In this document: one piece after another, positions 12,179 to 26,674 of the stretch
How the letters are laid out: each line of letters starts with the position of its first letter
Numbering within the stretch: position 1 is the stretch's first letter
Source: Euptelea pleiosperma
Lineage: Eukaryota; Streptophyta; Magnoliopsida; Ranunculales; Eupteleaceae
NCBI GenBank assembly: GCA_035048495.1
Contig: JASUTR010000247.1
Location: forward strand, 124,001 to 188,000
Direction of reading: 5' to 3'
Length of the DNA stretch: 64,000 nucleotides
Translations under genes and position numbers: made by a program
The notes under the pieces: generated by a model
Told to the model about the DNA's origin: nothing
The model's database searches: none
Seen by the model: only the letters and a program-made list of their open reading frames with translations

Positions 12179-15100
12179 TCCATTTTGAGACTTTGACGCA
12201 CGGATGGACCTAACTTGTTTCGACTGTCACGAATCTTGTTCCAACACTTCAAATGTGTTGAAACAATAGTAATGGAAGAGTTTGAGTCCAATTACGAGGT
12301 CCGGTTGCGAAAAAGTCACAACTTATAGGCTTCTGAATGTAACACACAAACTGAGTCCAATTTGAGACGTTGACGCACGGATGGAGCTAACTTGTTTCGA
12401 CTGTCCCGAATCTTGTTCCAACAATTCAAATGTGTTGAAACAATAGTAATGAAAGAGTTTGAGTCCAATTACGAGGTCCGGTTGCGAAAAAGTCACAAGT
12501 TATAGGCTTCGGAATGCAACACAAAAACTGAGTCCAATTTGAGACGTTGACGCACGGATGGAGTTAACATGTTTCGACTGTCCCGAATCTTGTTTCAACA
12601 CTTCAAATGTTTTGTAACAATAGTAATGGAAGAGTTTGAGTAAAATTATGAGGTCCGGTTGGGACAAAGTCACAATTTATAGGCTTCGGAATGTAACACA
12701 CAAACTGAGTCCATTTTGAGACGTTGACGCACGGATGGACCTAACTTGTTTCGACTGTCACGAATCTTGTTCCAACACTTCAAATGTGTTGAAACAATAG
12801 TAATGGAAGAGTTTGAGTCCAATTACGAGGTCCGGTTGCGAAAAAGTCAATAATTATAGGCTTACGAATGAAAAACAAAAACTGATTTCAATTAGAAACA
12901 TTGACGAACGAATAGAGCAAACTTGTTCCGCCTGTCCCGAATCTTGTTCCAACACTTCAAATGTGTTGAAACAATAGTAATTGAAGAGTTTGAGTCTAAT
13001 TATAAGGTCCGGTTGCGAAAAAGTCACAAGTTATGTACTTCGGAATGTAACACAAACCGTGTCCAATTTGAGACGTTGACGAACGGATGGACCTAACTTG
13101 TTTCGACTGTCCGAATCTTGTTCCAACACTTCAAATCTGTTGAAACAATAGTAATGGAGGAGTTTGAGTCCAATTACGTGGTCCGATTGCGAAAAAGTCA
13201 ATAATTATAGGCTTACGAATGAAAAACAAAAACTGATTTCAATTAGAAACATTGACGAACGAATAGAGCAAACTTGTTCCGCCTGTCCCGAATCTTCTTC
13301 TAATACTTCAAATGTGTTGAAAAAATAATAATGGAAGAGTTTGAGTCCAATTACGAGGTCCGGTTGCGAAAAAGTCACAAGTTATAGGCTTCGGAATGTA
13401 ACACACAAACTGAGTCCAATTAAACACATTGACGCACGGATGGAGCTAACTTGTTTCGACTGCCCCGAATCTTGTTCCAACACTTCAAATGTGTTGAAAC
13501 AATAGTAATGGAAGAATTCGAGTTTAATTACGAGGTCCGGTTGCGAAAAAGTCATAAATTATAGGCTTCAGAATGTAACACACAAACTGAGTCCAATTTG
13601 AGACGTTGACGCACGGAAGGAGCTAACTTGTTTCGACTGTCCCAAATATTGTTCCAACACTTCAAATCTGCTGAAACAATAGTAATTGAAGAGTTTGAGT
13701 CTAATTATAAGGTCCGGTTGCGAAAAAGTCACAAGTTATGTACTTCGGAATGTAACACAAACCGTGTCCAATTTGAGACGTTGACGAACGGATGGACCTA
13801 ACTTGTTTCGACTGTCCGAATCTTGTTCCAACACTTCAAATCTGTTGAAACAATAGTAATGGAGGAGTTTGAGTCCAATTACGTGGTCCGATTGCGAAAA
13901 AGTCAATAATTATAGGCTCACGAATGAAAAACAAAAACTGATTTCAATTAGAAACATTGACAAACGAATAGAGCAAACTTGTTCCGCCTGTCCCGAATCT
14001 TCTTCTAATACTTCAAATGTGTTGAAAAAATAATAATGGAAGAGTTTGAGTCCAATTACAAGGTCCGGTTGCGAAAAAGTCAGAAGTTATAGGCTTCGGA
14101 ATGTAACACACAAACTGAGTCCAATTTGAGACGTTGACGCACGGATGGAGCTAACTTATTTCGACTGTCCCGAATCTTGTTCCAACACTTCAAATGTGTT
14201 GAACCAATAGTAATGGAAGAGTTTGTGTCCAATTACGAGGTCCGATTGCGAAAAAGTTACAAGTTATAGGCTTCTAAATGTAACACACAAACTTAGTCCA
14301 ATTAATGACATTGACGCACGGATGGAGCCAACTTGTTTCGACTGCTCCTAATCTTGTTCCAACACTTCAAATGTGTTGAAACAATAGTAATGGAAGAGTT
14401 TGAGTCCAATTACGAGGTCCGGTTGCGAAAAAGTCACAACTTATAGGCTTCTGAATGTAACACAAAAACTGAGTCCAATTTGAGACGTTGACGCACGGAT
14501 GGAGCTAACTTGTTTCGACTGTCCCGAATCTTGTTCCAACACTTCAAATGTGTTGAAACAATAGTAATGGAAGAGTTTGAGTCCAATTACGAGGTCCGGT
14601 TGCGAAAAAGTCACAAGTTATAGGCTTCTGAATGTAACACACAAACTGAGTCCAATTTGAGACGTTGACGCACGGATGGAGCTAACTTATTTCGACTGTC
14701 CCGAATCTTGTTCTAACACTTCAAATGTGTTGAACCAATAGTAATGGAAGAGTTTGTGTCCAATTACGAGGTCCGATTGCGAAAAAGTTACAAGTTATAG
14801 GCTTCAGAATGTAACACACAAACTTAGTCCAATTAATGACATTGACGCACGGATGGAGCCAACTTGTTTCGACTGCTCCTAATCTTGTTCCAACACTTCA
14901 AATGTGTTGAAACAATAGTAATGGAAGAGTTTGAGTCCAATTACGAGGTCCGGTTGCGAAAAAGTCACAACTTATAGGCTTCTGAATGTAACACAAAAAC
15001 TGAGTCCAATTTGAGACGTTGACGCACGGATGGAGCTAACTTGTTTCGACTGTCCCGAATCTTGTTCCAACACTTCAAATGTGTTGAAACAATAGTAATG

Positions 15101-16066
15101 GAAGAGTTTGAGTCCAATTACGAGGTCCGGTTGCGAAAAAGTCACAAGTTATAGGCTTCTGAATGTAACACACAAACTGAGTCCAATTTGAGACGTTGAC
15201 GCACGGATGGAGCTAACTTGTTTCGACTGTCCCGAATCTTGTTCCAAAACTTCAAATATGTTGAAACAATAGTAATGGAAGAGTTTGAGTCGAATTACGA
15301 GGTCCGGTTGCAAAAAAGTCACATGTTATAGGCTTCGGAATGTAACACACAAACTGAGTCCAATTGAAGACATTGACGCACGGATGGAGCTAACTTTTTT
15401 CGACTGTCCCGAATCTTGTTCCAACACTTCAAATGTGTTGAAACAATAGTAATGGAAGAATTCGAGTCTAATTATGAGGTCCGGTTGCGAAAAAGTCACA
15501 AGTTATAGGCTTCGGAATGTAACACACAAACAGAGTCCAATTTGAGACGTTGACGCACGGATGGAGCTAACTTGTTTCGACTGTCCCGAATCTTGTTCCA
15601 ACACTTCAAATCTGTTGAAACAATAGTAATGGAGGAGTTTGAGTCCAATTACGTGGTCCGATTGCGAAAATGTCAGTAATTATAGGCTTATGAATGAAAC
15701 ACACAAACTGAGTCCAAGTAGAGACATTGACGAACGAATAGAGCAAATTTGTTCTGCCAGTTCCGAATCTTGTTCCAATACTTTAAATGTGTTGAAACAA
15801 TAATAATGGAAGAGTTTGAGTCCAATTACTAGGTCCGGTTGCGAAAAAGGCAGAAGTTATAGGTTTCGGAATGTAACACACAAACTGGGTCCAATTTGAG
15901 ACGTTGACGCACGGATGAAGCTAATTTATTTCGACTGTCCCGAATCTTGTTCCAACACTTCAAATGTTTTGAAACAATAGTAATGGAAGAGTTTGAGTAA
16001 AATTATGAGGTCCGGTTGCGACAAAGTCACAATTTATAGGCTTCGGAATGTAACACACAAACTGAG
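12179..16066. repeat. Higher-order repeat B, copy 1 (22 monomers)
   Basis: This is a second unit family. The marker TCCATTTTGAGACTTTGACG is at 12179, 16067 and 19423. The unit is 3888 bp. It includes an internal three-monomer duplication (14151-15212) that the next copy lacks. Many of its monomer types are shared with family A, so B looks like a rearranged derivative of A or the reverse. Confidence 0.88.
14151..15212. repeat. 531-bp (three-monomer) tandem duplication
   Basis: The CTAACTTATTTCG monomer and the two that follow are repeated, with starts at 14151 and 14682, exactly 3 x 177 bp apart. The two copies differ only at a few bases. This explains why unit B copy 1 has 22 monomers and copy 2 has 19. 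Confidence 0.85.
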
Positions 16067-19000
16067 TCCATTTTGAGACTTTGACGCACGGATGGACCTA
16101 ACTTGTTTCGACTGTCACGAATCTTGTTCCAACACTTCAAATGTGTTGAAACAATAGTAATGGAAGAGTTTGAGTCCAATTACGAGGTCCGGTTGCGAAA
16201 AAGTCACAACTTATAGGCTTCTGAATGTAACACACAAACTGAGTCCAATTTGAGACGTTGACGCACGGATGGAGCTAACTTGTTTCGACTGTCCCGAATC
16301 TTGTTCCAACAATTCAAATGTGTTGAAACAATAGTAATGAAAGAGTTTGAGTCCAATTACGAGGTCCGGTTGCGAAAAAGTCACAAGTTATAGGCTTCGG
16401 AATGCAACAAAAAAACTGAGTCCAATTAGAGACGTTGACGCACGGATGGAGTTAACATGTTTCGACTGTCCCGAATCTTGTTTCAACACTTCAAATGTTT
16501 TGTAACAATAGTAATGGAAGAGTTTGAGTAAAATTATGAGGTCCGGTTGGGACAAAGTCACAATTTATAGGCTTCGGAATGTAACACACAAACTGAGTCC
16601 ATTTTGAGACGTTGACGCACGGATGGACCTAACTTGTTTCGACTGTCACGAATCTTGTTCCAACACTTCAAATGTGTTGAAACAATAGTAATGGAAGAGT
16701 TTGAGTCCAATTACGAGGTCCGGTTGCGAAAAAGTCAATAATTATAGGCTTACGAATGAAAAACAAAACTGATTTCAATTAGAAACATTGACGAACGAAT
16801 AGAGCAAACTTGTTCCGCCTGTCCCGAATCTTGTTCCAACACTTCAAATGTGTTGAAACAATAGTAATTGAAGAGTTTGAGTCTAATTATAAGGTCCGGT
16901 TGCGAAAAAGTCACAAGTTATGTACTTCGGAATGTAACACAAACCGTGTCCAATTTGAGACGTTGACGAACGGATGGACCTAACTTGTTTCGACTGTCCG
17001 AATCTTGTTCCAACACTTCAAATCTGTTGAAACAATAGTAATGGAGGAGTTTGAGTCCAATTACGTGGTCCGATTGCGAAAAAGTCAATAATTATAGGCT
17101 TACGAATGAAAAACAAAAACTGATTTCAATTAGAAACATTGACGAACGAATAGAGCAAACTTGTTCCGCCTGTCCCGAATCTTCTTCTAATACTTCAAAT
17201 GTGTTGAAAAAATAATAATGGAAGAGTTTGAGTCCAATTACGAGGTCCGGTTGCGAAAAAGTCACAAGTTATAGGCTTCGGAATGTAACACACAAACTGA
17301 GTCCAATTAAACACATTGACGCACGGATGGAGCTAACTTGTTTCGACTGCCCCGAATCTTGTTCCAACACTTCAAATGTGTTGAAACAATAGTAATGGAA
17401 GAATTCGAGTTTAATTACGAGGTCCGGTTGCGAAAAAGTCATAAATTATAGGCTTCAGAATGTAACACACAAACTGAGTCCAATTTGAGACGTTGACGCA
17501 CGGAAGGAGCTAACTTGTTTCGACTGTCCCAAATATTGTTCCAACACTTCAAATCTGCTGAAACAATAGTAATTGAAGAGTTTGAGTCTAATTATAAGGT
17601 CCGGTTGCGAAAAAGTCACAAGTTATGTACTTCGGAATGTAACACAAACCGTGTCCAATTTGAGACGTTGACGAACGGATGGACCTAACTTGTTTCGACT
17701 GTCCGAATCTTGTTCCAACACTTCAAATCTGTTGAAACAATAGTAATGGAGGAGTTTGAGTCCAATTACGTGGTCCGATTGCGAAAAAGTCAATAATTAT
17801 AGGCTCACGAATGAAAAACAAAAACTGATTTCAATTAGAAACATTGACAAACGAATAGAGCAAACTTGTTCCGCCTGTCCCGAATCTTCTTCTAATACTT
17901 CAAATGTGTTGAAAAAATAATAATGGAAGAGTTTGAGTCCAATTACAAGGTCCGGTTGCGAAAAAGTCACAAGTTATAGGCTTCGGAATGTAACACACAA
18001 ACTGAGTCCAATTTGAGACGTTGACGCACGGATGGAGCTAACTTATTTCGACTGTCCCGAATCTTGTTCCAACACTTCAAATGTGTTGAACCAATAGTAA
18101 TGGAAGAGTTTGTGTCCAATTACGAGGTCCGATTGCGAAAAAGTTACAAGTTATAGGCTTCTAAATGTAACACACAAACTTAGTCCAATTAATGACATTG
18201 ACGCACGGATGGAGCCAACTTGTTTCGACTGCTCCTAATCTTGTTCCAACACTTCAAATGTGTTGAAACAATAGTAATGGAAGAGTTTGAGTCCAATTAC
18301 GAGGTCCGGTTGCGAAAAAGTCACAACTTATAGGCTTCTGAATGTAACACAAAAACTGAGTCCAATTTGAGACGTTGACGCACGGATGGAGCTAACTTGT
18401 TTCGACTGTCCCGAATCTTGTTCCAACACTTCAAATGTGTTGAAACAATAGTAATGGAAGAGTTTGAGTCCAATTACGAGGTCCGGTTGCGAAAAAGTCA
18501 CAAGTTATAGGCTTCTGAATGTAACACACAAACTGAGTCCAATTTGAGACGTTGACGCACGGATGGAGCTAACTTGTTTCGACTGTCCCGAATCTTGTTC
18601 CAAAACTTCAAATATGTTGAAACAATAGTAATGGAAGAGTTTGAGTCGAATTACGAGGTCCGGTTGCAAAAAAGTCACATGTTATAGGCTTCGGAATGTA
18701 ACACACAAACTGAGTCCAATTGAAGACATTGACGCACGGATGGAGCTAACTTTTTTCGACTGTCCCGAATCTTGTTCCAACACTTCAAATGTGTTGAAAC
18801 AATAGTAATGGAAGAATTCGAGTCTAATTATGAGGTCCGGTTGCGAAAAAGTCACAAGTTATAGGCTTCGGAATGTAACACACAAACAGAGTCCAATTTG
18901 AGACGTTGACGCACGGATGGAGCTAACTTGTTTCGACTGTCCCGAATCTTGTTCCAACACTTCAAATCTGTTGAAACAATAGTAATGGAGGAGTTTGAGT

Positions 19001-19422
19001 CCAATTACGTGGTCCGATTGCGAAAAAGTCAGTAATTATAGGCTTATGAATGAAACACACAAACTGAGTCCAAGTAGAGACATTGACGAACGAATAGAGC
19101 AAATTTGTTCTGCCAGTTCCGAATCTTGTTCCAATACTTTAAATGTGTTGAAACAATAATAATGGAAGAGTTTGAGTCCAATTACGAGGTCCGGTTGCGA
19201 AAAAGGCAGAAGTTATAGGTTTCCGAATGTAACACACAAACTGGGTCCAATTTGAGACGTTGACGCACGGATGAAGCTAATTTATTTCGACTGTCCCGAA
19301 TCTTGTTCCAACACTTCAAATGTTTTGAAACAATAGTAATGGAAGAGTTTGAGTAAAATTATGAGGTCCGGTTGCGACAAAGTCACAATTTATAGGCTTC
19401 GGAATGTAACACACAAACTGAG
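16067..19422. repeat. Higher-order repeat B, copy 2 (19 monomers)
   Basis: This 3356-bp unit is colinear with B copy 1 but lacks the three duplicated monomers. A few scattered substitutions distinguish it, for example near 16410 and 19223. Confidence 0.88.
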
Positions 19423-21910
19423 TCCATTTTGAGACTTTGACGCACGGATGGACCTAACTTGTTTCGACTGTCACGAATCTTGTTCCAACACTTCAAATGT
19501 GTTGAAACAATAGTAATGGAAGAGTTTGAGTCCAATTACGAGGTCCGGTTGCGAAAAAGTCACAACTTATAGGCTTCTGAATGTAACACACAAACTGAGT
19601 CCAATTTGAGACGTTGACGCACGGATGGAGCTAACTTGTTTCGACTGTCCCGAATCTTGTTCCAACAATTCAAATGTGTTGAAACAATAGTAATGAAAGA
19701 GTTTGAGTCCAATTACGAGGTCCGGTTGCGAAAAAGTCACAAGTTATAGGCTTCGGAATGCAACACAAAAACTGAGTCCAATTTGAGACGTTGACGCACG
19801 GATGGAGTTAACATGTTTCGACTGTCCCGAATCTTGTTTCAACACTTCAAATGTTTTGTAACAATAGTAATGGAAGAGTTTGAGTAAAATTATGAGGTCC
19901 GGTTGGGACAAAGTCACAATTTATAGGCTTCGGAATGTAACACACAAACTGAGTCCATTTTGAGACGTTGACGCACGGATGGACCTAACTTGTTTCGACT
20001 GTCACGAATCTTGTTCCAACACTTCAAATGTGTTGAAACAATAGTAATGGAAGAGTTTGAGTCCAATTACGAGGTCCGGTTGCGAAAAAGTCAATAATTA
20101 TAGGCTTACGAATGAAAAACAAAAACTGATTTCAATTAGAAACATTGACGAACGAATAGAGCAAACTTGTTCCGCCTGTCCCGAATCTTGTTCCAACACT
20201 TCAAATGTGTTGAAACAATAGTAATTGAAGAGTTTGAGTCTAATTATAAGGTCCGGTTGCGAAAAAGTCACAAGTTATGTACTTCGGAATGTAACACAAA
20301 CCGTGTCCAATTTGAGACGTTGACGAACGGATGAACCTAACTTGTTTCGACTGTCCGAATCTTGTTCCAACACTTCAAATCTGTTGAAACAATAGTAATG
20401 GAGGAGTTTGAGTCCAATTACGTGGTCCGATTGCGAAAAAGTCAATAATTATAGGCTTACGAATGAAAAACAAAAACTGATTTCAATTAGAAACATTGAC
20501 GAACGAATAGAGCAAACTTGTTCCGCCTGTCCCGAATCTTCTTCTAATACTTCAAATGTGTTGAAAAAATAATAATGGAAGAGTTTGAGTCCAATTACGA
20601 GGTCCGGTTGCGAAAAAGTCACAAGTTATAGGCTTCGGAATGTAACACACAAACTGAGTCCAATTAAACACATTGACGCACGGATGGAGCTAACTTGTTT
20701 CGACTGCCCCGAATCTTGTTCCAACACTTCAAATGTGTTGAAACAATAGTAATGGAAGAATTCGAGTTTAATTACGAGGTCCGGTTGCGAAAAAGTCATA
20801 AATTATAGGCTTCAGAATGTAACACACAAACTGAGTCCAATTTGAGACGTTGACGCACGGAAGGAGCTAACTTGTTTCGACTGTCCCAAATATTGTTCCA
20901 ACACTTCAAATCTGTTGAATCAATAGTAATTGAAGAGTTTGAGTCTAATTATAAGGTCCGGTTGCGAAAAAGTCACAAGTTATGTACTTCGGAATGTAAC
21001 ACAAACCGTGTCCAATTTTAGACGTTGACGAACGGATGGACCTAACTTGTTTCGACTGTCCAAATCTTGTTCCAACACTTCAAATCTGTTGAAACAATAG
21101 TAATAGAGGAGTTTGAGTCCAATTACGTGGTCCGATTGCGAAAAAGTCAATAATTATAGGCTTACGAATGAAAAACAAAAACTTATTTCAATTAGAAACA
21201 TTGACGAACGAATAGAGCAAACTTGTTCCGCCTGTCCCGAATCTTCTTCTAATACTTCAAATGTGTTGAAAAAATAATAATGGAAGAGTTTGAGTCCAAT
21301 TACAAGGTCCGGTTGCGAAAAAGTCACAAGTTATAGGCTTCGGAATGTAACACACAAACTGAGTCCAATTTGAGACGTTGACGCACGGATGGAGCTAACT
21401 TATTTCGACTGTCCCGAATCTTGTTCCAACACTTCAAATTTGTTGAACCAATAGTAATGGAAGAGTTTGTGTCCAATTACGAGGTCCGATTGCGAAAAAG
21501 TTACAAGTTATAGGCTTCTGAATGTAACACACAAACTGAGTCCAATTAATGACATTGACGCACGGATGGAGCCAACTTGTTTCGACTGCTCCTAATCTTG
21601 TTCCAACACTTCAAATGTGTTGAAACAATAGTAATGGAAGAGTATGAGTCCAATTATGAGGTCCGGTTGCGAAAAAGTCACAACTTATAGGCTTCTGAAT
21701 GTAACACACAAACTGAGTCCAATTTGAGACGTTGACGCACGGATGGAGCTAACTTGTTTCGACTGTCCCGAATCTTGTTCCAACACTTTAAATGTGTTGA
21801 AACAATAGTAATGGAAGAGTTTGAGTCCAATTACGAGGTCCGGTTGCGAAAAAGTCACAAGTTATAGGCTTCCGAATGTAACTCACAAACTGAGTCCAAT
21901 TTGTGACGTT
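19423..21910. repeat. Higher-order repeat B, partial third copy grading into family C
   Basis: Colinear with unit B (offset 7244 from copy 1) through about 21400. From about 20900 it carries variants typical of the following ten-monomer family, such as TTGAATCAATAG and CAATTTTAGACG. It is therefore a junction between two higher-order families. Confidence 0.75.
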
Positions 21911-24870
21911 GATGCACGGATGGAGCTAATTTGTTTCGACTGTCCCAAATCTTCTTCCAACACTTCAAATGTTTTGAAACAATAGTAATGGAAGAGTTTG
22001 TGTAAAATTATGAGGTCCGGTTGGGACAAAATCACAATTTATAGGCTTCGGAATGTAACACACAAACTGAGTCCATTTTGAGACGTTGACGCACGGATGG
22101 ACCTAACTTGTTTCGACTGTCACGAATCTTGTTCCAACACTTCAAATGTGTTGAAACAATAGTAATGGAAGAGTTTGAGTCCAATTACGAGGTCCGGTTG
22201 CGAAAAAGTCACAAGTTATAGGCTTCGGAATGTAACACACAAACTGAATCCAATTTGAGACGTTGACGCACGAATGGAGCTAACATGTTTCGACTGTCCC
22301 GAATCTTGTTCCAACATTCAAATGTGTTGAAACAATAGTAATGGAAGAGTTTGAGTCCAATTATGAGGTCCGGTTGCGAAAAAGTCACAAGTTATAGGCT
22401 TCGGAATGTAAGACACAAACTGAGTCCAATTAAACACAGTGACGAACGGATGGAGCTAACTTGTTTCGACTGCCCCGAATCTTGTTCCAACACTTCAAAT
22501 GTGTTGAAACAATAGTAATGGAAGAATTCGAGTTTAATTACGAGGTCCGGTTGCGAAAAAGTCATAAATTATAGGCTTCAGAATGTAACACACAAACTGA
22601 GTCCAATTTGAGACGTTGACGCACGGAAGGAGCTAACTTGTTTCGACTGTCCCAAATATTGTTCCAACACTTCAAATCTGTTGAATCAATAGTAATTGAA
22701 GAGTTTGAGTCTAATTATAAGGTCCGGTTGCGAAAAAGTCACAAGTTATGTACTTCGGAATGTAACACAAACCGTGTCCAATTTTAGACGTTGACGAACG
22801 GATGGACCTAACTTGTTTCGACTGTCCAAATCTTGTTCCAACACTTCAAATCTGTTGAAACAATAGTAATAGAGGAGTTTGAGTCCAATTACGTGGTCCG
22901 ATTGCGAAAAAGTCAATAATTATAGGCTTACGAATGAAAAACAAAAACTTATTTCAATTAGAAACATTGACGAACGAATAGAGCAAACTTGTTCCGCCTG
23001 TCCCGAATCTTCTTCTAATACTTCAAATGTGTTGAAAAAATAATAATGGAAGAGTTTGAGTCCAATTACAAGGTCCGGTTGCGAAAAAGTCACAAGTTAT
23101 AGGCTTCGGAATGTAACACACAAACTGAGTCCAATTTGAGACGTTGACGCACGGATGGAGCTAACTTATTTCGACTGTCCCGAATCTTGTTCCAACACTT
23201 CAAATTTGTTGAACCAATAGTAATGGAAGAGTTTGTGTCCAATTACGAGGTCCGATTGCGAAAAAGTTACAAGTTATAGGCTTCTGAATGTAACACACAA
23301 ACTGAGTCCAATTAATGACATTGACGCACGGATGGAGCCAACTTGTTTCGACTGCTCCTAATCTTGTTCCAACACTTCAAATGTGTTGAAACAATAGTAA
23401 TGGAAGAGTATGAGTCCAATTATGAGGTCCGGTTGCGAAAAAGTCACAACTTATAGGCTTCTGAATGTAACACACAAACTGAGTCCAATTTGAGACGTTG
23501 ACGCACGGATGGAGCTAACTTGCTTCGACTGTCCCGAATCTTGTTCCAACACTTTAAATGTGTTGAAACAATAGTAATGGAAGAGTTTGAGTCCAATTAC
23601 GAGGTCCGGTTGCGAAAAAGTGACAAGTTATAGGCTTTCGAAATGTAACACACAAACTGAGTCCAATTTGAAACGTTGACGCACGGAAGGAGCTAACTTG
23701 TTTCGACTGTCCCGAATCTTGTTCCAAACTTCAAATATGTTGAAACAATAATGGAAGAGTTTGAGTCGAATTTCGAGGTCCGGTTGCAAAAAAGTCACAA
23801 GTTATAGGCTTCGGAATGTAACACACAAACTGAGTCCAATTGAAGACATTGACGCACGGATGGAGCTAACTTTTTTCGACTGTCCCGAATCTTGTTCCAA
23901 CACTTCAAATGTGTTGAAACAATAGTAATGGAAGAATTCGAGTCTAATTACGAGGTCCGGTTGCGAAAAAGTCACAAGTTATAGGCTTCGGAATGTAACA
24001 CACAAACTGAGTCCAATTTGAGACGTTGACGCACGGATGGAGTTAACATGTTTCGACTGTCCCGAATCTTGTTTCAACACTTCAAATGTGTTGAAACAAT
24101 AGTAATGGAAGAGTTTGAGTCCAATTACGAGGTCCGGTTGTGAAAAAGTCACAAGTTATAGGCTTCGGAATGTAACACACAAACTGAGTCCAATTTGAGA
24201 CGTTGACGCACGGATGGAGTTAACATGTTTCGACTGTCCCGAATCTTGTTTCAACACTTCAAATGTGTTGAAACAATAGTAATGGAAGAGTTTGAGTCCA
24301 ATTATGAGGTCCGGTTGCAAAAAAGTCACAAGTTATAGGCTTCAGAATGTAAATCACAAACTGAGTCCAATTAATGACATTGACGCACGGATGGAGCCAA
24401 CTTGTTTCGACTGACCCTAATCTTGTTCCAACACTTCAAATGTGTTGAACCAATAGTAATGGAAGAGTTTGAGTCCAATTACGAGGTCCGATTGCGAAAA
24501 AGTCACAAGTTATAGGCTTCTGAATGTAACACACAAACTGAATCCAATTAAAGAAATTGACGCCCGGATGGAGCTAACTTGTTTCGACTGCCCCGAATCT
24601 TGTTCCAACACTTCAAATGTGTTGAAAAAATAGTAATGGAGGAGTTTGAGTCAAATTACGTGGTCCGATTGCGAAAAAGTCAATAATTATAAGCTTACGA
24701 ATGAAAAACAAAAACTGATTTCAATTAGAAATATTGACGAATGAATAGAGCAAACTTGTTCCGCCTGTCCCGAATCTTCTTCTAATACTTCAAATGTGTT
24801 GAAAAAATAATAATGGAAGAGTTTGAGTCCAATTACGAGGTCCGGTTGCGAAAAAGTCACAAGTTATAGG
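21911..24870. repeat. About 3-kb satellite segment C, copy 1
   Basis: The diagnostic GACGTTGATGCACGG is at 21911, and TGCTTCGACTG is at 23521, 1610 bp later. The same pair with the same spacing occurs at 28441 and 30051. The two segments stay colinear for about 3 kb at an offset of 6530 bp (37 monomers), with only scattered differences. Confidence 0.85.
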
Positions 24871-26600
24871 CTTCGGAATGTAACAAACTGAGTCCAATTT
24901 GAGACGTTGACGCACGGATGGAGCTAACTTATTTCGACTGTCCCGAATCTTGTTCCAACACTTCAAATGTGTTGAACCAATAGTAATGGAAGAGTTTGAG
25001 TCCAATTACGAGGTCCGGTTGCGAAAAAGTCACAAGTTATAGGCTTCTGAATGTAACACACAAACTGAGTCCAATTTGTGACGTTGACGCACGGATGGAG
25101 CTAACTTGTTTCGACTGACCCTAATCTTGTTCCAACACTTCATATGTGTTGAACCAATAGTAATGGAAGAGTTTGAGTCCAATTACGAGGTCCGATTGCG
25201 AAAAAGTCACAAGTTATAGGCTTCTGAATGTAACACACAAACTGAGTCCAATTTGAGACGTTGACGCACGGATGGAGCTAACTTGTTTCGACTGTCCCGA
25301 ATCTTGTTCCAACACTTCAAATATTTTGAAACAATAGTAATGGAAGAGTTTGAGTAAAATTATGCGGTCCGGTTGCGACAAAGTCACAATTTATAGGCTT
25401 CGGAATGTAACACACAAACTGAGTCCATTTTGAGACGACGCACGGATGGACCTAACTTGTTTCGACTGTCACGAATCTTGTTCCGACACTTCAAATATGT
25501 TGAAACAATAGTAATGGAAGAGTTTGAGTCCAATTACGAGGTCCGGTTGCGAAAAAGTCACAAGTTATAGGCTTCGAAATGTAACACACAAACTGAGTCC
25601 AATTTGAGACGTTGACGCACGGATGGAGCTAACTTGTTTCGACTGTCCCGAATCTTGTTCCAAACTTCAAATATGTTGAAACAATAGTAATGGAAGAGTT
25701 TGAGTCGAATTACGAGGTCCGGTTGCAAAAAAGTCACATGTTATAGGCTTCGGAATGTAACACACAAACTGAGTCCAATTCAAGACATTGACGCACGGAT
25801 GGAGCTAACTTTTTTCGACTGTCCCGAATCTTGTTCCAACACTTCAAATGTGTTGAAACAATAGTAATGGAAGAATTCGAGTCTAATTACGAGGTCCGGT
25901 TGCGAAAAAGTCACAAGTTATAGGCTTCGGAATGTAACACACAAACTGAGTCCAATTTGAGACGTTGACGCACGGATGGAGCCAACTTGTTTCGACTGAC
26001 CCTAATCTTGTTCCAACACTTCAAATGTGTTGAACCAATAGTAATGGAAGAGTTTGAGTCCAATTACGAGGTCCGATTGCGAAAAAGTCACAAGTTATAG
26101 GCTTCTGAATGTAACACACAAACTGAATCCAATTAAAGAAATTGACGGAAGGATGGAGCTAACTTGTTTCGACTGCCCCGAATCTTGTTCCAACACTTCA
26201 AATATGATGAAACAATAGTAATGGAAGAATTCGAGTCTAATTACGATGTCCGGTTGTGAAAAAGTCACAAGTTATAGGCTTCGGAATGTAACACACAAAC
26301 TTAGTCCAATTAAAGAAATTGACGCCTGGATGGAGCTAACTTGTTTCGACTTCCCCGAATCTTGTTCCAACACTTCAAATGTGTTGAAACAATAGTAAGG
26401 GAAGAGTTTGAGTCCAATTACGAGGTCCGGTTGCGAAAAAGTCACAAGTTATAGGCTTCTGAATGTAACACACAAACTGAGTCCAATTTGAGACGTTGAC
26501 GCACGGATGGAGCTAACTTGTTTCGACTGTCCCGAATCTTGTTCCAACACTTTAAATGTGTTGAAACAATAGTAATGGAAGAGTTTGAGTCCAATTACGA
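24700..26600. repeat. About 1.9-kb satellite segment D, copy 1
   Basis: Matches about 33170-34870 at an offset of 8472 bp (48 monomers). Shared private variants include GGAATGTAACAAACTGAG (24878 and 33350) and a four-base deletion giving GAGACGACGCACGG (25431 and 33903). The second copy drops one monomer, after which the offset becomes 8295 bp. Edges are approximate. Confidence 0.8.
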
Positions 26601-26674
26601 GGTCCGGTTGCGAAAAAGTCACAAGTTATAGGCTTCCGAATGTAACTCACAAACTGAGTCCAATTTGTGACGTT

